Assembly (NCBI GenBank): GCA_947172415.1
Contig: OX359193.1
Location: 8,740,819-8,804,818 of the forward strand
Source of the DNA: Chondrosia reniformis
Taxonomy: Eukaryota; Porifera; Demospongiae; Chondrillida; Chondrillidae
Direction: 5' to 3'
DNA: 64,000 nt
Shown: positions 40,801 to 53,504 of the stretch, in pieces
Layout of the letters: every line of letters starts with the position of its first letter
Position numbering within the stretch: position 1 is the stretch's first letter
Position numbers and translations under genes: made by a program
The notes under the pieces: model-generated
What the model was told of the DNA's origin: nothing
What the model saw: the letters and a program-made list of their open reading frames with translations, nothing else
Database searches by the model: none

Positions 40801-43039
40801 GAGGTAGCTCACACCGACAGCTCACTTGAGTGAGGTAGCTCACACTGACAGCTCACTTGAGTGAGGTAGCTCACACCGACAGCTCACTTGAGTGAGGTAG
40901 CTCACACAGACGGCTCACTTGAGTGAGGTAGCTCACACAGACGGCTCACTTGAGTGAGGTAGCTCACACCGACAGCTCACTTGAGTGAGGTAGCTCACAC
41001 AGACAGCTCACTTGAGTGAGGTAGCTCACACAGACAGCTCACTTGAGTGAGGTAGCTCACACAGACAGCTCACTTGAGTGAGGTAGCTCACACAGACAGC
41101 TCACTTGAGTGAGGTAGCTCACACAGACGGCTCACTTGAGTGAGGCAGCTCACACAGACAGCTCACACCGATGGCTCACTTGAGTGAGGTAGCTCACACC
41201 GACAGCTCACTTGAGTGAGGTAGCTCACACAGACAGCTCACTTGAGTGAGGTAGCTCACACAGACAGCTCACTTGAGTGAGGTAGCTCACACCGACAGCT
41301 CACTTGAGTGAGGTAGCTCACACTGACAGCTCACTTGAGTGAGGTAGCTCACACAGACGGCTCACTTGAGTGAGGTAGCTCACACAGACAGCTCACTTGA
41401 GTGAGGTAGCTCACACCGACAGCTCACTTGAGTGAGGTAGCTCACACAGACGGCTCACTTGAGTGAGGCAGCTCACACAGACAGCTCACTTGAGTGAGGT
41501 AGCTCACACCGATGGCTCACTTGAGTGAGGTAGCTCACACCGACAGCTCACTTGAGTGAGGTAGCTCACACAGACGGCTCACTTGAGTGAGGTAGCTCAC
41601 ACCGACAGCTCACTTGAGTGAGGTAGCTCACACAGACGGCTCACTTGAGTGAGGCAGCTCACACAGACAGCTCACTTGAGTGAGGTAGCTCACACCGATG
41701 GCTCACTTGAGTGAGGTAGCTCATACAGATGACTCACTTGAATGAGGTAGTAGTAATCTTCTGCTTTTGTAAGACCAAGTTTGTCGAGCTCTGCTCGAGA
41801 CAGTCCTAGCAACAAGCGATAAAATATGTGGTAGTTTCTCTCGCCTTCCAACTGCCTAACCAAACGAGACTTCTCCAGGAGGTACTGCTCAATGTTGGCT
41901 CCCTCAATCACTCCACTTCCTGTGAAGTGGATGTCAATATACTTTCCAAATCTTGAAGAGTTGTCATTGCGAACTGTTTTTGCATTCCCAAAAGCTACAT
42001 ATATAAGTACATTTATAATAGAGGAAACTGCTCTAATGGGAAGTAAAGTGCAAACCTTCTAAAATGGGATTTGAATCCAAAACTTGTCTTTCAATCCAAG
42101 AGTGTTGACCACTGACAGCCGCAAGGAACTGCAGAATCAACTTTGTAGACTCTGTCTTCCCAGCTCCAGATTCTCCGCTAAAGGAGAGAGCACACTGTCA
42201 CACACTGCTGAGGAGGTCAATTTGGGTGAGTACCTGATGATGACACACTGATTGTGTGAGTTCCTCAGCATACGGTACCAGGCATTGTCCGCAATGGCAA
42301 ACACATGCGGCTCCTCGTCTCCTATCTTCTTATTCTGGTACTTCCTTATATGGTCAGTGTCATAGATTGGTAACACAGTGTAAGGGTTTATAGCGACCAG
42401 GATACTTCCAGTGTAAGTCTATAAGGGAGAATGCAATACAAAGGGGTGAAGTGTGAGAGGTGATGTGAGAGGGGGAGGTGTGAGAGGTGATGTGAGAGGG
42501 GGAGGTGTGAGAGGTGATGTGAGAGGGGGAGGTGTGAGAGGTGATGTGAGAGGGGGAGGTGTGAGAGGTGATGTGAGAGGGGGAGGTGTGGGGTAGGAGT
42601 AGAACTCACATAGATCTTCTTGTTGTTATATCGCATCAAAAGGTTGTGCAATATACCTGCCTCATGCAAGTCTCCAAGTTGAATCTACAGCAGAGAGTAG
42701 TTGTGACGTAGTGACAAAGGCTACATGTATGAACCTACCATGTCCTCCACTCCTTCCACACTGGTCACATGCATCACTTTGATCTTCTTTGCATTCCTCT
42801 GGTCCACCCAGTGCTCTACAAGCTCGTCATCCACCAACTGAATCTGGCCAGTATCTGAAAACTTGACAACTGCTCCAATCGGAACATCAAACTCTCCCCC
42901 CTTGGTGTTGTCCAGCCAAACATGCTCACCCTGCGCGGGGGAACCGTACAAGTGCAGCAATTGAGCGACTAATTGGTTCGCAAAGTACAAAGCAGGAATG
43001 CGTTTGTTTGCGTTTACTCACTTTTGACAAGATGACCAT
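31881..43039 (-). CDS. MYO7A: Unconventional myosin of class VII
   Basis: An actin-based motor that in animals works in microvilli, stereocilia and adhesion. Domain order matches MYO7A throughout. The start is MVILSKGEHVWLD (43,037-43,039). The motor includes the P-loop [11 protein letters not shown] (about 42,150), DIHFTGSG and the converter region [15 protein letters not shown] (about 37,790). About five IQ motifs lie at about 37,150-37,520, then a charged single-helix region rich in Arg, Glu and Lys (about 36,800-37,100). The tail has two MyTH4-FERM units (about 34,640-36,700 and 31,881-34,140) split by an SH3 domain ([13 protein letters not shown], about 34,350). It ends in a basic tail after [13 protein letters not shown]. 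Dozens of exons; no frameshift seen in the segments read. Several introns are filled with minisatellites. MYO7A and MYO7B cannot be told apart in an early animal. Confidence 0.95.
38463..39468. repeat. 13-bp minisatellite in a MYO7A motor intron
   Basis: About 77 copies of a 13-bp unit (GTGACATACAAGA or ...G). It lies in the intron between the exon ending DEESRFPK and the exon beginning [11 protein letters not shown]. On the gene strand each unit contains GTATGT, a usable 5' splice consensus. Long frames through it are a by-product of the 13-bp period and lack of stops. Confidence 0.95.
40385..41740. repeat. 31-bp minisatellite built from a MYO7A exon/intron junction
   Basis: About 43 copies of a 31-bp unit. 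On the gene strand the unit reads CTACCTCACTCAA|GTGAGC plus a short spacer. The real junction at its upstream edge is CTACCTCATTCAA|GTGAGT, which encodes the end of exon DYYYLIQ. Each repeat is therefore a copy of the last 13 exon bases plus a 5' splice site. The downstream exon starts GQSLQCEG. Each unit also has a CTCAC/GTGAG hairpin with loop TTGA. Confidence 0.95.
42449..42592. repeat. 27-bp minisatellite in a MYO7A intron
   Basis: About five copies of a 27-bp unit (GAGAGGTGATGTGAGAGG and flanks). On the gene strand it is a C/T-rich tract just upstream of the acceptor CTTATAG, so it extends the polypyrimidine tract. Confidence 0.9.
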
Positions 43040-43551
43040 GACGACCGGAATTAGTAGACGGAATCTTTTGGAGACAAGTAAGAAAAGAAGACACGCAGTT
43101 AAATCAACGAAAACAATATGACTGCACTTGCATTCGTGCAGTGATGAGATGTACCGTTCTACATACGCAAAACGGTTAGCGGACTTCACCGGCAACGCCC
43201 CGTGGGTCGCCCAATTAGCACTGCGACACGCGAATACGACTCAGTACTGTCGACAACTCACCAAAACCTATCTAATGTTCCAGGAATGCTCTTTATAATG
43301 TAGCTCAAGTTGTTTGCAAATTTCTTTGGATAGAGATGTCGTTCAACTAGTTGCGACCTATCAGGTGGGTGTCAACTGGGTTACCGCCCCGTGTCAGCTT
43401 TGTGACGTAAACAACACGTAATCGAAACGCCCTCAACATTCCAACACTACGGACGCACATACTAGCTCTTTTTGAATATAATATGAATTCCACACTTTTA
43501 GTTTATATTATACGTTTGGAAGTATGGGTCATCAGAAACGTCAATCTTCAA
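43040..43551. other. Intergenic: MYO7A promoter and DDX3 3' region
   Basis: 512 bp between the MYO7A start and the DDX3 stop, both on the minus strand. No TATA box or coding frame is apparent. Confidence 0.5.
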
Positions 43552-46345
<2,794 letters not shown>

Positions 46346-46485
46346 ACCTTGTAACCAGCGTACACTCTTTGTTTCCAAAGAATGAAAACCACGTGTCCAG
46401 GCGCTAATTATAAGGATTTACCTCTGACCATTTCGAAACAAATTACAATAATTGCGCAATGCAGGGTACAGCTATATATATATAT
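46346..46485. other. Short intergenic: DDX3 promoter and 7TM-gene 3' end
   Basis: 140 bp between two minus-strand genes. It contains a CACGTG E-box near 46,391 and a (TA)n run near 46,472-46,484. Transcription of DDX3 must start very close to the end of the upstream seven-helix gene. Confidence 0.5.
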
Positions 46486-49225
46486 CTAAAGGTATTTGGC
46501 CCAGGCGAATGTATCCCTTTGCAGCAGAAAGACAAAGACACATCCCGCCAGGAACAAGGCCCCTGCAACCAGACCAGGAGTCACTGGCAGAAGAAGAAGC
46601 TTCACTTTTAAGCGAACAGATGAGACATAGCTGAGAAAAGAATCCAAGTGCAGAAAGGTGGTCCCCATGTAGCTGAGAGGTCGGGCTCTGACACTGTGAC
46701 CCAGCTTCTTGAGGGAAGTACATGCCGAGTCGAGTCGAGCAGCTTGTATGAAAGGGTAGACCAGAGTGATTGCCCACTGCAACATGTTCAACACTCCCAT
46801 TGCTATGAGGAACTCATCTGGATCCTTTTGTGCACTCAACTTCATCAATGTTAGCACAGCTACAGGGAGAGACATCTAGTATAACAAGTTGACCATCTAG
46901 TATAACAGACTGACCATCTAGTATAACAAGCTGACCATCTAGTATAACAGACTGACCATCTAGTATAACAAGCTGACCATCTAGTATAACAGACCTACCA
47001 TCTAGTATAACAAGCTGACCATCTAGTATAACAGACCTACCATCTAGTATAACAAGCTGACCATCTAGTATAACAAGCTGACCATCTAGTATAACAAGCT
47101 GACCATCTAGTATAACAAGCTGACCATCTAGTATAACAGACTGACCATCTAGTATAACAAGCTGACCATCTAGTATAACAGACCTACCATCTAGTATAAC
47201 AAGCTGACCATCTAGTGTAACAGACCTACCATCTAGTATAACAAGCTGACCATCTAGTATAACAAGCTGACCATCTAGTATAACAGACTCACCATCTATT
47301 ATGGCTGTGACAAAGATAAAAATAAGTAAAGAAACTGCCCAAGAAATGTGATGATTTAAATTGTTCAAAAACGTTTTTAGACTTTCCAATTCCTACAGAA
47401 AATACAAAAGAGATCTACTGCACTAAGCGGTCAACACACTAACTAGTATCTAGTGTCACCTTCATTGCTCTTTCTAAGACTGGTTCCACAGTGAACTGAC
47501 TCATAGCATGTGCCTCCACTATACCAGGCCACTCTCTGACAATCACTTTATCCTTGATACTCCAAATATGGTATATAAGCAGCTGGCACTGAAATCCATA
47601 GTTGACCAGAATGGCAACGTATATCAGATCAAATATGGAGAACCCGACACTGCAGATCACCTCAAAGACGATGCGAACAGCACTACACATACATGCAGAA
47701 TAGGACCAGATGTGGCACCTCCCCCACTTCTACAGACAGACTTACTCTGGCATGATCAGCAAAGGAGGTATGTGTCTGCCGAATGCCTCTCTACTGATAA
47801 CTCTAAACATACTAACAATAGCTGACAGTACCAGCCAAAGCAGACCCAGCAACATTTGGAATCTGGAAAATGGAAATCAAATAATTAGGCCAATTGGTCT
47901 AAATTTCAACTGTACCTTAAAGTTTTTACTAATTTCTTTTGATGCTGCAGCCCTCCAGAGTTCATTCGGGACTGACCTAAAAACACCTACAAAATGTATA
48001 GACAGGTTGGCAGGAAGGTTGTCAGTCATGTCAAAGTGACTCACTGTTTCTGCTAGCATTTGCAAATACTCTGGCTGTGCAAAGCGAAATATATAAAGTG
48101 CATATATGAAAGCAATAAAGAGAAGAAAATCTGGAATAAAGAAGTTGGTAACACTGTGTTTCAGGCACCCCTCACAGTATACTAAATGAGTTTTATTGCA
48201 AGTATTTGCAGAATCCTACAAAATAGAATAAATTTTAAAACTGATTCATAGGAAAAGATATCATGTGACTTACTGTATCAATGGCATCCCTTCTCAGACA
48301 CACTATCACTTGAAGTGAGCTCACTAACAATATCAAGAACACGATCATTACCAAATACAGTACATTGCATACTCTTTTCCAAGTGCTCTCTTGAAGGTCT
48401 GATAATCGTGACCGAAATCTCCTCCAACCAATCTACAGTACAAGTACATGTAGTAGCATGCTGTCGGGTGATACTGGAAACTTACGAGCTTCAAAAAGAG
48501 GTTGTATGGCTTTATAACAGACTTTGTACATAGTTCAAGAGCCTCCGTAACAGACACATCAACAAAAGTACCCAAAAATGACTCCTACACACATACAGTT
48601 GGAGTGACTTGTATATACACATACAGTTGGAGTGACTTGTATACACACATACAGTTGGAGTGACTTGTATACACACATACAGTTGGAGTGACTTGTATAC
48701 ACACATACAGTTGGAGTGACTTGTATACACACATACAGTTGGAGTGACTTGTATACACAACATACAGTTGGAGTGACTTGTATACACAACATACAGTTGG
48801 AGTGACTTGTATACACACATACAGTTGGAGTGACTTGTATACACACATACAGTTGGAGTGACTTGTATACACAACATACAGTTGGAGTGACTTGTATACA
48901 CAACATACAGTTGGAGTGACTCGTATATGCAGACAAATGGGGACTGCTAAATGGCACGTACCTCCCCCGGATGGTCTATCGACTCGGACAGACCTCCTCC
49001 AACAACAAAGAAACCTCCATCTGACGAGCTCCTGCAAGGAGACGTTGGCGACTTGTCACACTGCGCCGCCCAAGTAGAAGTGTTCTGCAAATTATTGTCT
49101 TTGGAAGACCAAGTGCTGTTTACGCTGCCATAGCACCTCACTGGAGGACAGGACTGAGACAGAACTTGAGTCTCCTCCTTCTTCAGACTTTCTGTAGTGG
49201 AATTGATGGTCAACGGAGAGGCCAT
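46486..49225 (-). CDS. Orphan seven-helix membrane protein (possible gustatory-receptor-like)
   Basis: I can splice nine exons in frame by eye to about 530 residues. The N-terminal ~120 residues are hydrophilic and Ser/Thr-rich (MASPLTINSTTESLKK), with no signal peptide. Seven hydrophobic segments follow, for example VLYLVMIVFLILLVSS, FFIPDFLLFIAFIYALYIF, FQMLLGLLWLVLSAIVS, IFDLIYVAILVNYG, WAVSLLIFIFVTAI, GVLNMLQWAITLVYPF and PGLVAGALFLAGCVFVFLLQ. A long loop lies between helices 4 and 5, and the last helix ends VFVFLLQ. These traits resemble the insect gustatory-receptor/GRL fold (cytoplasmic N-terminus, aromatic-x3-4-Gln in helix 7), but identity is not visible by eye, so this is a hypothesis. 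Start codons of this gene and TBL1 are 77 bp apart. Confidence 0.7.
46873..47295. repeat. 21-bp minisatellite built from an exon/intron junction, in frame
   Basis: About 20 copies of a 21-bp unit. The real junction on the gene strand is AATAGATG|GTGAGTCTGTTATA. The units read CTAGATGGTCAGCTTGTTATA, with variants CTAGATG|GTAGGTCTG that keep a good donor (four such copies). The unit is a multiple of three, with no stops, and continues the exon's frame as (DGQLVIL)n. Use of any copy's donor would keep the downstream exon in frame. Confidence 0.95.
48588..48930. repeat. 30-bp minisatellite in intron 1 of the 7TM gene
   Basis: About 11 copies of a 30-31-bp unit (ACATACAGTTGGAGTGACTT and spacer). 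On the gene strand the array ends at the acceptor TGTATGTGTGTAG|GAGTCA. The units contain TGTATGTGTGTATAC then AAGTCAC, a close relative of that acceptor junction. Confidence 0.9.
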
Positions 49226-49302
49226 TTTCTCATCAATGTCGAAATTCGTAAAAATGGCGCAATTACCAGGTTGTGTACTATTACTTTGCTAGTATTTTGA
49301 AG
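49226..49302. promoter_or_regulatory. Bidirectional promoter, 7TM gene / TBL1
   Basis: Only 77 bp separate the two start codons on opposite strands. The 5'UTRs must overlap or be very short, and one control region must serve both genes. Confidence 0.6.
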
Positions 49303-51506
49303 ATGGCATTTACCAGCGAAGAAGTTAATTATCTTGTGTATCGATACCTTTTAGAATCAGGTAGGACGATGTCTTGTGCCATTTGGTCTGTGTTTGCTAC
49401 CTGTCTTCTCTGATGATGTGTTAGGTTTTTCTCATTCTGCGTTTGTGTTCGGCAGCGAAAGTCTTATTCACGAGTCTACGCTAGACGTAAGCCAAGTTCC
49501 TCCGGGATCGTTGGTATCTATACTGCAAAAAGGCGTCCAGTACGTTGAGGCAGAAACCGCAATTAATGAGGTACTCAATTGCATGCTAGCTGCACTATAT
49601 AGCTGAGATGCTCGATTTTGTTTGTAGGACGGAACGTTCACTGAAGACAGCAAACTTCAGTCGCTGTCTTTAATCGGAGCTGTCGTGCAGAATTCTATAT
49701 TAGTACAGAAGTACCGCAAATTTCGTGACAAGTTTGAAGATAAAGCTGACGAAGACAACAAAGAAGCAGTCGGTGTTACGGGGGAACTGGATGGTAAGAC
49801 GTTTATACGCAATCGTGTGCGCTAATTGAGTTCTGTATAACGGTCTCAGATGGCAACGATATGGAGACTGATGTTGGTAAGGATGCTGATGTGAGGGGTC
49901 TCGCGGACCGGGTCATGCCACAGGATCTCGTGACCGACCTCTCGGGACACAAATCTGAAGTGCTGACGTGTCAGTGGAATCCGTGTTTTGACATGTTAGC
50001 CTCAGGGTAGGTGCTGGGGGTCTGGGATAGGTGCCGAGAGTCTGGGATAGGTGCCGAGAGTCTGGGATAGGTGCCGAGAGTCTGGGATAGGTGCCGAGGG
50101 TCTGGGATAGGTGCTGGGGGGTCTGGAGTAGGTGCCGAGAGTCTGGGATAGGTGCTGGGGGGTCTGGAGTAGGTGCCGAGAGTCTGGAGTAGGTGCCAAG
50201 AGTCTGGGATAGGTGCTGCCAATTTTCTGTAGTTCAGCAGATGGAACGGCCATGCTGTGGGCTATGGAGTCTCCAGGGGAATCCCCTCAGATTCTTCCAC
50301 ATGATGGTGGTACAAAGAAGTCAAAGGAAGGCTCCGATGTCACTACCCTTCACTGGAAGAGTGATGGATCCTGTTTGGCAACTGGGTGCTATGATGGCCG
50401 TGCTCGTATATGGACCAATGAAGGTAGCCATTTTTATTCACAAGTGTAATTCACTAGCATACTCATTTTGCCATGTAGGAGTTCTCCAGAACACTTTAGC
50501 ACTTCACAGAGGTCCAGTGTTTTCCATAAAGTGGAATCAAAAGGGGAATTACCTAGCCACAGGGAGTGTTGACACAACAACCATTGTATGGGACGGTGTC
50601 ACAGGAGAAGTGAAGCAGCAGCTCTCCATGCACAAAGGTACACTACAAATATCTTAGAGCTGCATCCACCGACTGTATCTGGTTTGGTGACTGCAGACCC
50701 AGTGCTTGACCTGGACTGGCAGAGCAACAGCACTCTAGCCACCTGTTCCACTGACCAACTGGTGCTTGTGTGGGAGGTCGGAAGCAATGTGCCAATTAAG
50801 ACATTCTCTGGTCACAAGGTAGTGCCTCACATGATATCATGTGACTTTGATCATGTGATCTTGCATGTACGTAGAATGGAGTAAACTGCATCCAGTGGGA
50901 TCCAACAGGTACATTACTGGCCTCCTGTTCGGACGATAAGACAGCTAAAATATGGTCAATGGACAAAGATACTTGCTTGCATGACCTGAGTGAACACATT
51001 GGAGATGTCTATACATTAAAATGGAGTCCAACTGGGGCTGGAACAGACCATCCTAACATTTCCTTGGTGCTAGCCACGTAAGGTACTTTGACAAATCCCA
51101 GCTGTGATGTGTTCATAGAAATATTGCATTGTCTTAGAGCTTCCTTTGACTCAACAGTTCGACTTTGGAATGCAGAGACTGGAAAGTGTCTGCATGTCAT
51201 GGAAAAGCACACTCAACCGGTGTACTCTGTAGTCTTCTCTCCCGATGGACGCTACCTCGCCACAGGATCCAGGGACAAACAGTGCCTCATTTGGGACGTA
51301 AGGAACGGAAACCTGATTCGTGAGTTTGAGGCCGAGAGTGGGATCTTTGAAATGTCGTGGAATGCAGATGGCACTAAACTGGCAGCATCTTTGGAGAACA
51401 ATGTTGTAAGTTGTAGGTGTGGAAGCTGCAGACTGCCTTGAGTGCTTCTCTATTGTTGCTGTAGGTGTCTGTTTTGGATGTTAGGAAGTTGGCAGTTGGC
51501 TTATAA
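49303..51506 (+). CDS. TBL1XR1: TBL1-type F-box-like/WD40 corepressor subunit
   Basis: Orthologue of TBL1X/TBL1XR1, the WD40 scaffold of the NCoR/SMRT-HDAC3 nuclear corepressor complex. The N-terminal LisH motif ([18 protein letters not shown]) starts at 49,303 and continues as [12 protein letters not shown], followed by the F-box-like segment ([15 protein letters not shown]). After an acidic linker comes an eight-bladed WD40 propeller with clear blades: [74 protein letters not shown]. It ends [16 protein letters not shown]1X and TBL1XR1 are vertebrate duplicates, so one symbol is used for the pre-duplication gene. An intron between the first blades carries a junction-derived minisatellite. 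LIAS follows 147 bp downstream on the same strand. Confidence 0.93.
50007..50218. repeat. 20-bp minisatellite built from a TBL1 5' splice site
   Basis: About ten copies of a 20-21-bp unit starting exactly at the donor CTCAGG|GTAGGTGCTGG. The units read TAGGTGCCGAGAGTCTGGGA; several (near 50,126-50,195) restore GGA|GTAGGTGCC. The acceptor TTCTGTAG|TTCAGCAG lies just after the array. Confidence 0.9.
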
Positions 51507-51652
51507 ACACTGTTGCAAGCCCATTGTCTGTAGTTTATAGACTTGTTAATTGATTAGTTTACGCACTCTACTGCAAGATGATCCGATTATGTACGTAACT
51601 GATAACGTGCTAATTCGGAACAGGAGAGGTGGGGTTTTACTCATTAAGGAAA

Positions 51653-53360
51653 ATGTCGGTACCCTATAGAATTTTCGTAAGGAGTAAGTCAACTTTGAGC
51701 GAAGAAAAGCGTTTCTTTTTGGCCGAAGGACCAGGACTAGGTGCCTTTTTATCTCGTCACGTTGAGCGGACCGCTCCGACTGTTCCAGAAACGCTTAGAA
51801 GGCAAAAAGGACAAAAGTGAGGGCATATAAGGTATGTTTTGTAGAGCACCACTGTACCACGCCTTTGTGGTCTACAATGCAGGCGTCTCCGTCTTCCAAA
51901 ATGGCTCAAGACGAGTATCCCGAAGGGAAAAGAGTATTCACGATTAAAGTCGTCCTTACGTACCCTCCAGTTGAACACAGTTTGCGAAGAGGCCAAGTGC
52001 CCCAATATTAGCGAGTGCTGGGGAGGCGGAGAGAACGGCACGGCCACTGCCACTATAATGGTGGGTCTCATGTTGGAGGTGTTGCTAATGTAAAGTTCAC
52101 AGTTCGTGTGCACACAGCTAATGGGTGACCAGTGCACGCGGGGCTGCCGGTTTTGCTCTGTGAAGACGGCCAGACGCCCTCCGCCACTGGACCCCAAGGA
52201 ACCCGAAAGGACAGCTGAGGCTATTGCACAATGGGGAGTGGATTACATTGTATTGACATCAGTTGATCGAGATGGTGATACTGTACTACTTGAGTATTCA
52301 GCAGACGCTATGTGCACCATTGATTTCGTTATTTTTGTAGATTTGAGTGACTTTGGCTCCGCCCATTTTGCAGAGACTGTTAGAAAAGTAAAACAACGTT
52401 GCCCGTCCATTCTAGTTGAATGTCTCACTCCAGACTTCTCTGGTCAAGTGGGCCTAATAGAACAGGTGGCCATGTCAGGTCTTGATGTTTATGCACACAA
52501 CATAGAGACTGTGGAAGATCTTCATTGGTAGTGCATCTCCGTGGCGTCATGTGCATGTCACATGCATGTGTATTCCATATAGGTTAGTAAGGGATCCAAG
52601 AGCCAAGTATCGACAGAGCTTGGATGTTTTAAAGCATGCTAAGAGGAGTGTTCCAGATCTGGTTACAAAGAGCTCAATAATGCTTGGAGTTGGAGAAACT
52701 AATCAACAGGTGTTACAGACATTGTTAGGTAAGTTAGCAAGTCAAGTTGTTGAAAGCAGTAATTAATGTGCTCTCTACTGAATGAAGATCTCCGTAAAGC
52801 TGATGTAGATTGTGTAACACTTGGTCAATATATACAACCTACAAAATATCATTTAAAAGTTAGTCTTCAGCATTAATTGATATTTTGGCCTTTTTAACTG
52901 CTTGTTTACATATTACAGGTTAAGGAATTCATACCTCCAGCTACTTTCAAATACTGGGAAGATGTCGGCAATCAATTGGGATTTCTGTATACCGCAAGTG
53001 GACCTCTAGTTAGATCCTCCTATAGAGCTGGTAAGTACTGATAGCTAGGTCCTTCAACCTTAATGGATATGTATATGGGAATGGGCTGGGTATTGATGAT
53101 CAGTTTGTTCTGATAAGAGAATCACCATTAATTAGTGACTGATTACATCCTTGTATTTAGTATAAGGGCAGAAACTGAGGGCAGTATTGTTGAGGCAATT
53201 GTAGTTCAGTGGTAGAGCACTGATGGTCATAAACAGATGTCCTGGGTTGATTCCCAGCAATTGCTTATTTCCCTCTTTATTCATGTATGTAGGTGAATAC
53301 TATATTCAGAATATATTAAAAGATCGCAGGAAGGAAAGTGAACAAGAAATTATTAAATGA
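51653..53360 (+). CDS. LIAS: Lipoyl synthase, mitochondrial
   Basis: A radical-SAM enzyme that inserts two sulfurs into octanoyl groups on lipoate-dependent proteins. Exons 1-3 are 51,653-51,816, 51,883-52,060 and 52,118-52,274; exon 4 starts at 52,341. The N-terminus ([14 protein letters not shown]) suits mitochondrial import. The auxiliary-cluster cysteines are in the segment [16 protein letters not shown]. The radical-SAM CxxxCxxC is [50 protein letters not shown] and [16 protein letters not shown] are conserved. After VDRDD the usual Pro-Asp-Gly-Gly is replaced by LSDFGS, a departure from the family. Intron 3 is 66 nt, a multiple of three, with no stop. The last intron holds a tRNA-like sequence. 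Stop at 53,358-53,360, tail-to-tail with the fibrinogen-domain gene. Confidence 0.94.
53195..53264 (+). tRNA. tRNA-like sequence (pseudogene or SINE head) in a LIAS intron
   Basis: Seventy bases with a perfect 7-bp acceptor stem (GCAATTG/CAATTGC), a D arm with a canonical A box (TAGTTCAGTGGTAGAGC), and a T arm CTGGG/CCCAG with GGTTGATTCC, one base short of the B-box consensus. The anticodon stem pairs poorly; the loop could read CAT. With no CCA-compatible perfect fold it is more likely a tRNA pseudogene or tRNA-derived SINE than a working tRNA. Confidence 0.5.
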
Positions 53361-53504
53361 AAGAGCATTTACAACCATCTGTTTAATGAAACCCTTTATG
53401 TACCAAATATTATACTAAAAGTTTAACTGTTTTTTGTTACACATACAATTGGCCACAAACTGCTTACAAGTGGCCATGGACAAGTTAGGCAGTTGGAGGA
53501 GGCA

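Noticed and set aside
40385-41740. CRISPR-like array of 31-bp repeats
   Set aside because: The units are contiguous with no spacers, and the host is a eukaryote.
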